Source: Veillonella nakazawae (lineage in GTDB: Bacteria; Bacillota; Negativicutes; Veillonellales; Veillonellaceae). Taken from it: DNA of 64,000 nucleotides. This document shows positions 34,000-42,273 of this stretch, one piece after another. The DNA lies in the NCBI RefSeq assembly GCF_013393365.1, contig NZ_AP022321.1, forward strand, positions 1,874,501 to 1,938,500, given 5' to 3'. A model generated the notes under the pieces. It was not told the DNA's origin. It saw only the letters and a list, made by a program, of their open reading frames with translations, and did no database searches. How positions within the stretch are numbered: the first letter of the stretch is position 1; every line of letters starts with the position of its first letter. Both the position numbers and the translations under genes were made by a program.

Positions 34000-34031
34000 A
34001 TAACCTAAAGGGCTTTCTAAGTTGTGGCGGA
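34000..34031. repeat. Right direct repeat (attR-like), overlaps tRNA-Ser 3' end
   Basis: Matches 12867-12898 in 31 of 32 bases. Its last seven bases (34025-34031) are the 3' terminal TCCGCCA of tRNA-Ser read on the plus strand. Confidence 0.8.
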
Positions 34032-34113
34032 GAGGGTGGGATTCGAACCCACGGCCCCTTGCGGAGTCACTGGTTTTCAAGACCAGCTCCTTAAACCACT
34101 CGGACACCTCTCC
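34025..34113 (-). tRNA. tRNA-Ser (UGA), CCA encoded
   Basis: An 89-base tRNA with a seven-bp acceptor stem (GGAGAGG/CCTCTCC), discriminator G and encoded CCA. The anticodon loop CTTGAAA, closed by CTGGT/ACCAG, gives anticodon UGA. The long variable arm and the T arm GTGGGTTCGAATCCCAC fit the serine class. It is the only tRNA gene seen in the window and appears to be the integration site of the island. Confidence 0.95.
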
Positions 34114-34173
34114 ATAACGGTATTATTATATCAGATTGGCCCAATAATAAGCAACAACGTAATATCGTACAAG

Positions 34174-34201
34174 AAAAAAGCTGGCTCAAAGCCAGCTTTT
34201 T
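34174..34201. terminator. Bidirectional terminator
   Basis: AGCTGGC-TCAAA-GCCAGCT with six As on the left and five Ts on the right, 73 bases after the corA-like gene's stop. Confidence 0.85.
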
Positions 34202-34273
34202 CATGTGTATTTGTTGTTAAAGTAATGTTTCAACTACTTACTATTGAATTAAGTATTCACTAATTATCATAAA

Positions 34274-35227
34274 TTAGAATAAATCTTTTTTCCACATACC
34301 GATAATGGCAATAATAGAGAATACTAATGCAACACCTATAACCTCATAGAATCCCTCTGGATCATCTTGGAATGGCAATGGCACGTTTGTCCCCCACAAG
34401 CTAAATACGATGGTAGGAACTGCCATGGCAATCGTTAGAGTAGCCAACATTTTCATAACCAAGTTAAGGTTGTTAGAAATAATGGATGTGAAGGCGTTCA
34501 TCATGTTCATCAATATATTGGAGTACATTTCAACCATCTCGATGGCCTGTTTATTCTCGATGATAACGTCCTCTAGCAAGTCCTCATCCTCTTCGTATAT
34601 TTTGAGGAGGTGTTTATAGGAGCTATGACCACGCAAGCGCAATAGACGTTCCATAACAGTACCATTCGTGCGCAATGCAGATGTAAAGTATGTCATGGAT
34701 TTCTGTAATTCCAACAATTGGAAGAAGTCTTTATTTTTTGTAGTATGACGCAATTGGACTTCAATATCGTCAGTACGGCGGTTGATTTGTTGCAAGTAAC
34801 GCAAGAACATAGTTGCTGTGCGATACAAGATTTGGAACAAGAAACGCGTCTTTTTGTATGTATAGAACGTAGAAATCTGATTAGAAATAAATGGATACAA
34901 CACTTCAGACTCTTCTAAGCAGATAGTAATGAAGAAGTCTGGCGTCAAGAAAATACCAAGCGGTACTGTATCATACATATCGTTACCGCGGATAACCGGA
35001 ATATTGATAACGATAAAGATGTAGTTATCCTCTAACTCCACGTGAGAACGTTCTTCCATATCGAGAGCGGTCTTTAAAACGTCCGTTGGGATTTCCGTCA
35101 AAATATTGATAAGGGATAACTCATCGGGGTCTGGGTTCACCAAATTTACCCAAGAACCTTTTGTGGCATCTGATACAGTGCTATCGGAAACTAACTCTTC
35201 TTCTATGTGTTTATACACCGTAATCAT
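34274..35227 (-). CDS. CorA-family divalent cation transporter
   Basis: A 317-aa protein from the ATG at 35227 (GGAGG six bases upstream; an open frame reaches 35299). A long cytoplasmic N-terminal domain is followed by the coiled-coil stalk (DIEVQLRHTTKNKDFFQLLE) and two C-terminal transmembrane helices. Between them the CorA selectivity motif GMN reads GTN (SLWGTNVPLPF). That substitution is seen in some CorA-like proteins and may alter ion choice. Mg2+ or a similar metal is likely. Transcribed alone. Confidence 0.85.
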   Translation of the reverse strand: MITVYKHIEEELVSDSTVSDATKGSWVNLVNPDPDELSLINILTEIPTDVLKTALDMEERSHVELEDNYIFIVINIPVIRGNDMYDTVPLGIFLTPDFFITICLEESEVLYPFISNQISTFYTYKKTRFLFQILYRTATMFLRYLQQINRRTDDIEVQLRHTTKNKDFFQLLELQKSMTYFTSALRTNGTVMERLLRLRGHSSYKHLLKIYEEDEDLLEDVIIENKQAIEMVEMYSNILMNMMNAFTSIISNNLNLVMKMLATLTIAMAVPTIVFSLWGTNVPLPFQDDPEGFYEVIGVALVFSIIAIIGMWKKDLF

Positions 35228-35410
35228 GCTATCCCTCCTTCCAACGAACTTATAGTAATCATCTAATAAATTATATACTATTTTATAGCTATTATTCAAT
35301 TCAATTGTGAAAGTTTTGTGTATCTAGAACATACATATACAGTTTTATGTCTATTTATGATGTACAGATGTATATAGTAAAAGTATCATAAATGTTTAAT
35401 CCACACAATA

Positions 35411-35453
35411 AAATAACCTCTAAGTTAGTCAGTTACTAACCTAGAGGTTATTT
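35411..35453. terminator. Bidirectional terminator
   Basis: A long near-perfect stem, AAATAACCTCTA-GTTAGT with its complement around CAGT. It ends the P-type ATPase transcript, read on the minus strand. Confidence 0.75.
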
Positions 35454-35530
35454 ATATCAACCCTAATCATTCAGATTAGGAGAATGTAATTTATTTCGTT
35501 CCTCTACAGAGCTATAAACTCTGCTTTCAC

Positions 35531-37663
35531 CTAATTGCGGCGCAAGATGCGAACAGAGTTCAAGATACAAAGGATGGATACGCCAGTATCACCAAATACT
35601 GCCCACCACATGGATGCATAGCCCATGAGGCCAAGCGCCATGATAAGGATTTTAACAGCAATAGCGAATACAACGTTTTGCCATGCTACACGCAATGTCG
35701 CTTTGGACAAGTCAAGGATATGTGCAATAGCAGTCAAGGATGGACGCATGAACACAACATCTGCTGCCTCGATAGCCGCATCAGCACCGCTACCCATCGC
35801 GCCACCAACATCAGCACCAGCAAGTACTGGAGCATCGTTGATGCCATCCCCTACGAACATAGTTGGACCATATTCAGAGCGAATATCTTGTACAACGGAC
35901 AATTTATCTTGAGGCAACAACTGAGCACATACAGCACTTACGCCAGTTTCTTTAGCGATGTAATTTGCACTTGCTTCAGCATCACCTGTAAGCATAACAG
36001 TTTTAATATCTTGACCATTAAGATTAGCAATCGCTTCAGCAGAGTCTGGGCGAGCTTCATCGGCGATGATGATACGACCTAAGTATGTATTACCTTCTGC
36101 CACAAGAACTTCTGTGCCATATTCAGCAGCCTCTGTTGGATAGCCTTGAACATTATAGCGTTCCATAAGACGACGGTTACCAATAAGTACTTGTTGACCA
36201 TCAGTCATACCCACCATACCTTCACCAGCTAACTCTTGAACGAAATCAGAAGGTTCCACTGTAAGGCCTTGATCTTTTGCTTCAGACACGATGCTTGTTG
36301 CGATTGGATGTGTAGAAACGGCTTCGATAGCTGCCGCCATGGATAACAATTGACTGGAACTTACATGAGAGCCTACAGTTTCTACGCTGTGAACTTTGAA
36401 CTCACCAGATGTGATAGTACCAGTTTTATCAAGAGCTACTGCTTTCACATTAGCCAACGCCTCGATAACGCGACCACCTTTTAATAAGATACCGTGTTTA
36501 GACGCATTGCCGATACCGGAGAAGAATGCAAGTGGCACGCTAAGCACCAATGCACATGGGCAAGAAATAACGAGGAATGTTAAGGCTGTGTAGATCCATT
36601 TATGCCATTCACCAGTAATAAGGGATGGAATGATAGCTACAGCCAATGCAAGAGCTACAACGATTGGTGTGTATACGCGAGCAAAACGCGTAATGAAACG
36701 GTCGATTTTAGGTTTAGAAGATGCTGCATTTTCCACGGCATCAAGAATTTTAGTAACCATGGATTCTTCAAGAACCTTATCTACACGCATTGTAATGCGA
36801 CCAGATTCATTGATGCAACCAGACATAAGTTGAGTGCCAGGTACGGCGCGAACAGGTACAGGTTCACCTGTTACAGGTGCTGTATTAACGCGTGTTTCAC
36901 CTTCAAGCACTGTGCCGTCTAGAGGAATTAAATCGCCAGGACGAACTTCGATAGTCCAGCCTACTTCAACCTTTTCAGGAGCCATAACTACGATTTCACC
37001 ACCGCAGTCTGTATCTACAACCCGCACCTCTTGAGGACGCATATCGACAGCGTTCATGATTTCTGTACGACTACGATCAGTTGCTTTTTCTTCGAAGAAC
37101 TCACCAATACGGTAGAACAAGATAACACCTACGGCCTCAGGTAATGCATCGATAGCAATAGCGCCCAATGTAGCGATAGACATCAAGAAGTTTTCATCGA
37201 ATACTTCACCTTTTAGGATATTACGACCTGCAGTGCGCAATACTGGGAACGCAAGAAGAATATACGCAACATAGTAAATTGGAGTTTCAATACTCTCTGG
37301 CAAGCCGATGGATGGGACGAAGGATGACAAAACTTCATAAATCATGAATAACAAGCCTGCTACGATGACTGCAATTGTTACAGCATCACTACCGTGATCG
37401 TGATCATGACCATGATCATCCATAGCCGCTTTAGATTTACGCTCATAATCAGCTACGGTTACGCCTTCTTCGATGGCATCACAAATCTCTTGAATATCAC
37501 GTTTAAGAGCTTCACGGTCTTCCCAAGAGCCGGTTAATTTTAATTGATGTGTAGCAATTGTGAAATTTGCAGTCTCTACAACATCCATTTTACGGATACG
37601 ATCTTCAATTTTTGCTGCGCAGTTCGCACAGTTCAAATCCTTCAGCAATAATGTTTCTTCCAT
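35531..37663 (-). CDS. Heavy-metal (Cd/Zn/Pb) P1B-type ATPase
   Basis: A 710-aa inner-membrane efflux pump. An N-terminal metal-binding domain has CANC (residues 14-17, LNCANCAAKIEDR). A His-rich loop (DDHGHDHDHG, about 80-90) follows. The transmembrane metal site is CPC (VISCPCALVLSVP), the phosphorylation loop DKTGTIT, and the hinge GDGINDAP. CPC with a His-rich N-terminus and no second copper-type domain fits the ZntA/CadA group exporting Cd2+, Zn2+ or Pb2+. AAGGAG precedes the ATG. An ArsR/SmtB-type operator lies in the promoter. Confidence 0.92.
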   Translation of the reverse strand: MEETLLLKDLNCANCAAKIEDRIRKMDVVETANFTIATHQLKLTGSWEDREALKRDIQEICDAIEEGVTVADYERKSKAAMDDHGHDHDHGSDAVTIAVIVAGLLFMIYEVLSSFVPSIGLPESIETPIYYVAYILLAFPVLRTAGRNILKGEVFDENFLMSIATLGAIAIDALPEAVGVILFYRIGEFFEEKATDRSRTEIMNAVDMRPQEVRVVDTDCGGEIVVMAPEKVEVGWTIEVRPGDLIPLDGTVLEGETRVNTAPVTGEPVPVRAVPGTQLMSGCINESGRITMRVDKVLEESMVTKILDAVENAASSKPKIDRFITRFARVYTPIVVALALAVAIIPSLITGEWHKWIYTALTFLVISCPCALVLSVPLAFFSGIGNASKHGILLKGGRVIEALANVKAVALDKTGTITSGEFKVHSVETVGSHVSSSQLLSMAAAIEAVSTHPIATSIVSEAKDQGLTVEPSDFVQELAGEGMVGMTDGQQVLIGNRRLMERYNVQGYPTEAAEYGTEVLVAEGNTYLGRIIIADEARPDSAEAIANLNGQDIKTVMLTGDAEASANYIAKETGVSAVCAQLLPQDKLSVVQDIRSEYGPTMFVGDGINDAPVLAGADVGGAMGSGADAAIEAADVVFMRPSLTAIAHILDLSKATLRVAWQNVVFAIAVKILIMALGLMGYASMWWAVFGDTGVSILCILNSVRILRRN

Positions 37664-37802
37664 GATATCTCCTTTGATAATAGTGAAAGCTTCTATCCTG
37701 TATTGTAAGTTAATAGGTAATATTTTTCTAATACTTATTAGACATATCTTGTTTCATATCTTGTTATATATGTTCCTAAACATTTTTCATCAGATATTTT
37801 TT

Positions 37803-37822
37803 ATATGAATACTCATTCATAT
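37803..37822 (-). promoter_or_regulatory. ArsR/SmtB-type operator
   Basis: ATATGAAT-ACTC-ATTCATAT, an interrupted palindrome like the 12-2-12 sites bound by CadC/SmtB metal sensors. It lies just downstream of the -10 box of the P-type ATPase, where a bound repressor would block transcription. The regulator is not encoded nearby. Confidence 0.6.
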
Positions 37823-37826
37823 GTTT

Positions 37827-37855
37827 ATTTTAATAGAAGATATGGTGTATGTCAA
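37827..37855 (-). promoter_or_regulatory. Promoter of the P-type ATPase gene
   Basis: On the minus strand TTGACA (37855-37850), a 17-base spacer and TAAAAT (37832-37827). Confidence 0.75.
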
Positions 37856-37896
37856 GAAGAATTATCAAAATATCTATGATAATAAACAATAGTAAA

Positions 37897-37930
37897 ATAG
37901 CCTATACTCATCATACATGAGCATAGGCCA
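37897..37930 (-). terminator. Terminator of the polY-yolD operon
   Basis: GCCTATACTCAT pairs with ATGAGCATAGGC (one mismatch); on the minus strand it is followed by TATTTTACT. Confidence 0.6.
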
Positions 37931-38047
37931 AATCTATTTTTCTTCACTTTACAATTTACTTTACTGAGTTTCTTTATTTGATTACTTTACCAATTACATT
38001 AGTGTTATTATTATCAACTCTTCAAAGGTTCTTATTCAAAAGGATTC

Positions 38048-38371
38048 TTATTCAAAAAGATTAATTTCCTTTATATCTTTAAAAGCAATGGCTACGCCCT
38101 CAATAGATAGACTATGGGCAGGTTTACCTATCGCCTCGATAGTCCCTACTAATTCCGTATAGCAATGACCTGTATAATAAAGCACTCGTACAAAATCTCC
38201 TTCCACCAAGGATTGTATAGTACGGTTTAATTCCTCTATTTGATCCTCCGATAGCTCTACACGATTCTCTTTAGGCCGTGCCATAGCTGCCAGTAGTACT
38301 TCAAATCCCTTTAATGCCGCAAAGGGCATAAATTGTTTCGCCCGTTGTAAACGAGACATACGATGTTTCAT
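38048..38371 (-). CDS. YolD-like protein
   Basis: A 107-aa protein of the YolD family: RAKQFMPFAALKGFEVLLAA followed by a strand-rich end (GDFVRVLYYTGHCYTELVGT). YolD proteins are encoded with Y-family polymerases in Firmicutes and their plasmids and phages and are thought to modulate them, as UmuD does UmuC. It follows the polymerase gene by 80 bases on the same strand; GGGAGG precedes the ATG. Confidence 0.8.
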   Translation of the reverse strand: MKHRMSRLQRAKQFMPFAALKGFEVLLAAMARPKENRVELSEDQIEELNRTIQSLVEGDFVRVLYYTGHCYTELVGTIEAIGKPAHSLSIEGVAIAFKDIKEINLFE

Positions 38372-38451
38372 TAATATATACCTCCCCTTATGCGACTAAT
38401 CTATTTTCAATTGTATTCTTCGTTCAATTGCCATGGTATCCATTACACTAT

Positions 38452-39735
38452 TTATTCCCCATTATGGCCACCTACCAAGGTATTTCTAAAGCGCATTGTC
38501 CCTTCATCTTGCAAGCTAGAGGCACGTAAAATAGCATTTTTACCGAACTGCTCCTTAATAGATAACATCGCCTCATGTACTTGCCGCTCCTTTTCCTCTT
38601 CCTCCGTCGCAAGAGAGCTAAATAAATCTATCTCCTGAGGTATAGCAGAGCGATTGACTAAATCCTCAAAGCTTACGCCTATACGCCGTATAAGTTCATT
38701 TTTATGGCAATGTTGTTCATATAATTTAATTACTGCCGTCGTTAATGCTTGCAATGAATCAGTGTACTGTTTAAGCTTTTTAGAACCTCCAGTAGAGCGC
38801 ACCATTTCATCTGCATAGCCGATATGAACGTGAATATGATTCGTAACCCCTTTGATTTGTAAAAGCTCTAGTACCAAGGACTCCACCATTTCCCGCATAG
38901 GCACGTAGGCCTCTTCGTAAGTATAGTTACGCAACAAAATCTGGCTATGCGAGATAGAATGCTTAATAGGACGATACGCATGGATATCTGCAATCGTACA
39001 CGGCTCACGGCCCCAAGCATGATCGATGATGAGCTCGGCGTTAATGCCAAACTCCTTATACAGCTTAGCCTCTGGAACCATGGTAATACCATGCAAATCA
39101 TAAGCTCCATATTTATGTAAGCGGTTGGCTATGCCCTTACCAATCTGCCAAATGTCGGTCAAGGGCTGATGATACCAAATTTTCTCTTTAAAGAGGCTTT
39201 CATCAAGATATCCTATAAAATCAGGCGCATGTTTTGCCAGGATATCGAGAGCAATCTTGGCAAGGAACAAGTTTGTTCCAATCCCAACGGTGGCATAAAT
39301 CTTGGTCGCCTCTAACACCGCATCAAGTAGCATCTGCGCTAGCTCTCGAGGCGTTTTCTTGTAGAGCGGTAAGTAAGGCGTAATATCGATAAAATACTCG
39401 TCGATAGAGTATACATGTACATCCTCAGGTGCCACATACTTGAGCAAAGTCCCGTAAATCTCAGCAGACGCCTGCATGTACCGCTTCATATGAGGCTTCA
39501 CCGTCAAATACTCAATGTGCGGAGGAATCTCAAAAAGACGACTGCGATTCTTAACACCTAGCTTTTTTAAGGCCGGTGAAATGGCCAATGTAATAGCCCC
39601 TTTGCCACGAGACCCATCGGCCACCACCAGAGGCGTCGTAAACGGATCCAGCCCCAAATCGGCACACTCCACAGACGCGTAAAAACTCTTCAAATCAATG
39701 CACATATACATTCGATCCGTATCAGCTGAACCCAT
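38452..39735 (-). CDS. Y-family translesion DNA polymerase (UmuC/UvrX type)
   Basis: A 427-aa polymerase: the opening MCIDLKSFYASVE carries the first catalytic Asp, and VHVYSIDEYFIDIT carries the paired acidic residues. The helix-hairpin part (IWQIGKGIANRLHKYGAYDL) and little-finger domain follow. Close in layout to Firmicute UvrX/YqjW rather than DinB. Such enzymes copy damaged DNA during the SOS response; the promoter has a LexA-like palindrome. GAGGAGG lies nine bases before the ATG. Confidence 0.9.
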   Translation of the reverse strand: MGSADTDRMYMCIDLKSFYASVECADLGLDPFTTPLVVADGSRGKGAITLAISPALKKLGVKNRSRLFEIPPHIEYLTVKPHMKRYMQASAEIYGTLLKYVAPEDVHVYSIDEYFIDITPYLPLYKKTPRELAQMLLDAVLEATKIYATVGIGTNLFLAKIALDILAKHAPDFIGYLDESLFKEKIWYHQPLTDIWQIGKGIANRLHKYGAYDLHGITMVPEAKLYKEFGINAELIIDHAWGREPCTIADIHAYRPIKHSISHSQILLRNYTYEEAYVPMREMVESLVLELLQIKGVTNHIHVHIGYADEMVRSTGGSKKLKQYTDSLQALTTAVIKLYEQHCHKNELIRRIGVSFEDLVNRSAIPQEIDLFSSLATEEEEKERQVHEAMLSIKEQFGKNAILRASSLQDEGTMRFRNTLVGGHNGE

Positions 39736-39805
39736 ACAAACACCTCCTCAAACCGCTAAATACCTGAAGTTTATAAGAATTACAAGAAGAATAATTTCTA
39801 TGATT

Positions 39806-39845
39806 AGTATAACAAAAATACAGAGTATTTTCAAACATATGTTTG
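39806..39845 (-). promoter_or_regulatory. polY promoter with LexA-like box
   Basis: On the minus strand TTGAAA (39834-39829), 17 bases, TATACT (39811-39806). The palindrome CAAACATATGTTTG (39832-39845) overlaps the -35 box. It differs from the Firmicute LexA consensus (GAAC-N4-GTTC) by one symmetrical base per arm. Confidence 0.65.
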
Positions 39846-39879
39846 TTATTATGGCGGCAAATTTTGGACATAAAAATGA

Positions 39880-39924
39880 AAGAGTACCTACTATTAGACA
39901 TAAAATCTAATAGTAGGTACTCTT
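39880..39924. terminator. Bidirectional terminator-like palindrome
   Basis: A perfect 19-bp stem (39880-39898 with 39906-39924) around seven bases, downstream of the small gene at 39940. Confidence 0.75.
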
Positions 39925-39939
39925 AAGTACATGTATAAC

Positions 39940-40206
39940 TTAATTCAATATGGTTTCTTTAGGCCTTCTATAATAAACTAATCCCTGCTCACTACGATAC
40001 TTCATGCTAGACTCTTTAAGCCTAAAAAAGTGACCTCTAAGATCTATGGAAATCTTTCTTAACCACAATTGTTGTCGTTTATTGCTCAAAAAATCCTTCT
40101 CGTTATCACAAGAGTCAAATAATTCAAGAGCTTCACTTAAAACCTCGGACTCGCCACGGTTTATGGCTCGAAGATTAGTAAGGTATATTCCTAGTTCTTC
40201 CAACAA
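39940..40206 (-). CDS. Hypothetical protein (88 aa)
   Basis: Mostly helical and basic: IYLTNLRAINRGESEVLSEA, QQLWLRKISIDLRGHFFRLK. No family recognised and no strong ribosome site. It has its own terminator and lies between polY and dnaB; a real small gene is likely but not certain. Confidence 0.5.
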   Translation of the reverse strand: MLEELGIYLTNLRAINRGESEVLSEALELFDSCDNEKDFLSNKRQQLWLRKISIDLRGHFFRLKESSMKYRSEQGLVYYRRPKETILN

Positions 40207-40265
40207 TACAATGAAAACTATCTAGTGCCAATATATTGATGGGACTTATTTGGGCTAACGTAATA

Positions 40266-40336
40266 CAAAAAGAGCACCACCTATCGAGGGGCGACTTACG
40301 CGTCGTTTGGAGCCACGAGATAGGTGGTGCTTTTTT
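40266..40336 (-). terminator. Long structured terminator after dnaB
   Basis: GCACCACCTATC (40274-40285) pairs with GATAGGTGGTGC (40319-40330), with a second hairpin (GGGCGAC...) inside. A run on the left and T run on the right let it work both ways. Confidence 0.75.
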
Positions 40337-40398
40337 GTAACTAAGTTGTCGAAATAAAGTCGGGCCCCATCAATATAGGCACCCCACGATAGTTTTCA

Positions 40399-41757
40399 TT
40401 ATTGTTCCGGCCCCATGTCTCGGAATTCCACGTCTCTAAATTGTGTGAATTCCCCAATGAATTGGAGTTCCACGGTACCGACGGAACCATTACGGTGTTT
40501 ACGAATGAGGACTTCTGCGTTGTCCCCTTTTTCGGAGTTTTCATCGTAATATTTATCGCGGTACAAGAAGATAACGATATCCGCATCTTGTTCGAGGGAA
40601 CCAGATTCACGAAGGTCAGACAGTACAGGCCGTTTATCTGGTCTGCTTTCAACACTACGAGACAACTGAGACAAGGCGATGAGCGGCACGTTAAACTCAC
40701 GAGCAATCAATTTAAGGTTACGAGAGATTTCAGACACCTCTTGTTGACGATTCTCGCTGCCCTTACCGGAGTTGCGGCCTTGCATCAACTGAATATAGTC
40801 GACAATAACGAGATCGAGACCATGTTCTACCTTAAGACGGCGCAGTTTAGAGCGCATATCTTGTACGGTAAGGCCCGGCGTATCATCGATAAAGAGCTTA
40901 GACTTGCTCATGCGATCCGCTGCAGCGATAACCTTTTCCCAGTCAGTAGGGTCCATATTCGCACGGCGCAATTTTTCAGAACTCACACCTGCCACGGAGG
41001 ATAGAATACGACCAACGAGCTGTTCCTTGCCCATTTCTAGGGAGAAGAACGCTACCGTCTTGTCGTACAACATCGTTACGTTTTGAGCGATGTTCAAGGT
41101 GAAAGCCGTTTTCCCCATCGCAGGACGAGCGGCTACGAGGATGAGGTCAGATTTCTGCAGTCCATTGAAGACATGGTCTACATCCTTAAAGCCTGTTGGA
41201 ACACCTGTAATAGCGCCATCATGCTGTTGCAATGCATTTAATTTATCTAAGTTAGATAACACAACCTCCCCAATAGGAGCAAATGATGATTCAGACTGTG
41301 TTTGACCACTTACGTCCAATACCATTTGTTCCGCCTTGTTAAGGATAGCTGTTGGCTCATCTTCGCCAGCGTACGTCATGCCTACGATTTTATTCCCTGC
41401 ATCGATAAGGCGGCGCAACTGAGCTTTCTCACTAATGATTTTCGCATGTTCCTCTACATTGTAGGACACCGATTCATTAGCCAAAGATGTAATATATGCA
41501 AGACCGCCTACCGCATCGAGACGCTTACGACGATCTAGCTCTTCACCAACAGTGATAAAGTCCGCCGTCTTGTTAGCATGCACGATTTCTAAGATAGCAT
41601 CATAAATAATACGATGCGCATCGCGGTAAAAGTCTTCAGATTTTAGAATACTCGTCACTGTATCGACAACGGCACCCGAGTTGGATCCATTCGTTAATAA
41701 AGCCCCCAAAACGGCTTTTTCCGCATCTAAATTATGCGGTGGAATGCGTACATCCAT
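40399..41757 (-). CDS. dnaB: Replicative DNA helicase DnaB
   Basis: The replication fork helicase, 452 aa from the ATG at 41757 (AGGGG upstream; the frame extends to 41808). N-terminal domain PHNLDAEKAVLGALL; Walker A ARPAMGKTAFTLN near residue 210; Walker B VIVDYIQLM; arginine-finger region GSLEQDADIVIFLYR. No intein. It is last in the conserved yybS-gdpP-rplI-dnaB order. Confidence 0.97.
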   Translation of the reverse strand: MDVRIPPHNLDAEKAVLGALLTNGSNSGAVVDTVTSILKSEDFYRDAHRIIYDAILEIVHANKTADFITVGEELDRRKRLDAVGGLAYITSLANESVSYNVEEHAKIISEKAQLRRLIDAGNKIVGMTYAGEDEPTAILNKAEQMVLDVSGQTQSESSFAPIGEVVLSNLDKLNALQQHDGAITGVPTGFKDVDHVFNGLQKSDLILVAARPAMGKTAFTLNIAQNVTMLYDKTVAFFSLEMGKEQLVGRILSSVAGVSSEKLRRANMDPTDWEKVIAAADRMSKSKLFIDDTPGLTVQDMRSKLRRLKVEHGLDLVIVDYIQLMQGRNSGKGSENRQQEVSEISRNLKLIAREFNVPLIALSQLSRSVESRPDKRPVLSDLRESGSLEQDADIVIFLYRDKYYDENSEKGDNAEVLIRKHRNGSVGTVELQFIGEFTQFRDVEFRDMGPEQ

Positions 41758-41826
41758 GATAATCCCCTTTATAAAACCACTATGGATAAAAGAATTCACC
41801 ATACTCAAAGAGCATGGTGAACACTA

Positions 41827-42273
41827 TTATTCAGCTACTACGTTAACCTTGATAGTACTTGTAATTTCAGGATGAACACGAACGAGTACATCATGTACGC
41901 CTAATGTTTTCAATGGTTCTTTGATTTCGATTTTCTTTTTATCGATATCTACTTTGTATTGCGCTTTAGCTGCATCAGAAATATCTTTTGCAGTAACGGA
42001 ACCGAATACACGACCTTCTTCGCCCATGCGAACTTTTACAGTTACTTCAACCTTAGTCAATTGGGCTGCCAAGATTTTAGCCTCATCATTGGCAACAGCT
42101 TTATTGTGAGCGATGGATTCTTGCTTTTGTTTCGCATTATTTACGTTAGTTGCTGTACCTTCAAGGCCAAGACCTTTTTTGATTAATACATTACGGCCAT
42201 ATGCATCGCTAACTTCAACGATTTCGCCTTTTTTACCAACCTTTTTAACGTCTTCCAACAATACTACTTTCAT
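41827..42273 (-). CDS. rplI: Ribosomal protein bL9
   Basis: 148 aa: the L9 opening MKVVLLEDVKKVGKKGEIVE with the GYGRN-like motif DAYGRNVLIKKGLG, a long connecting helix, and the C-terminal RNA-binding domain (VFGSVTAKDISDAAKAQYKV). Its ATGA overlaps the end of gdpP. Confidence 0.97.
   Translation of the reverse strand: MKVVLLEDVKKVGKKGEIVEVSDAYGRNVLIKKGLGLEGTATNVNNAKQKQESIAHNKAVANDEAKILAAQLTKVEVTVKVRMGEEGRVFGSVTAKDISDAAKAQYKVDIDKKKIEIKEPLKTLGVHDVLVRVHPEITSTIKVNVVAE

Larger units (their letters stand above)
12867..34031. mobile_element. Genomic island: decayed Rhs toxin/immunity cassette array at tRNA-Ser
   Basis: A region of about 21 kb bounded by 32-bp direct repeats (12867-12898 and 34000-34031, one mismatch). 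All genes inside run on the minus strand. GC-rich scraps of an Rhs/YD core alternate with AT-rich immunity genes. It carries Neisseria-type DNA uptake sequences and a repeated cassette-end element, and has no integrase; its only transposase trace is a deleted IS3-family element at the right end. Interpretation: a horizontally acquired silent Rhs cassette array that lost its toxins and its mobility genes. Confidence 0.75.

Noticed and set aside
12867-34031. Regularly spaced repeats as a CRISPR array
   Set aside because: The repeats are about 60 bp, degenerate, 0.6-4 kb apart and separated by genes; there are no short spacers or cas genes.
12867-34031. Prophage
   Set aside because: No integrase, capsid, tail or lysis genes; the content is Rhs scraps and immunity genes.
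33889-34107. Open frame of 72 codons across tRNA-Ser
   Set aside because: It is the tRNA gene read as protein (SEWFKELVLKTSDSARGRGF-type artefact); only the last codons, MRYSYEFKSKAIE, are real and belong to the IS remnant.
40341-40706. 121-codon frame at the end of dnaB
   Set aside because: A shadow of dnaB in another frame, with no ribosome site or domain.
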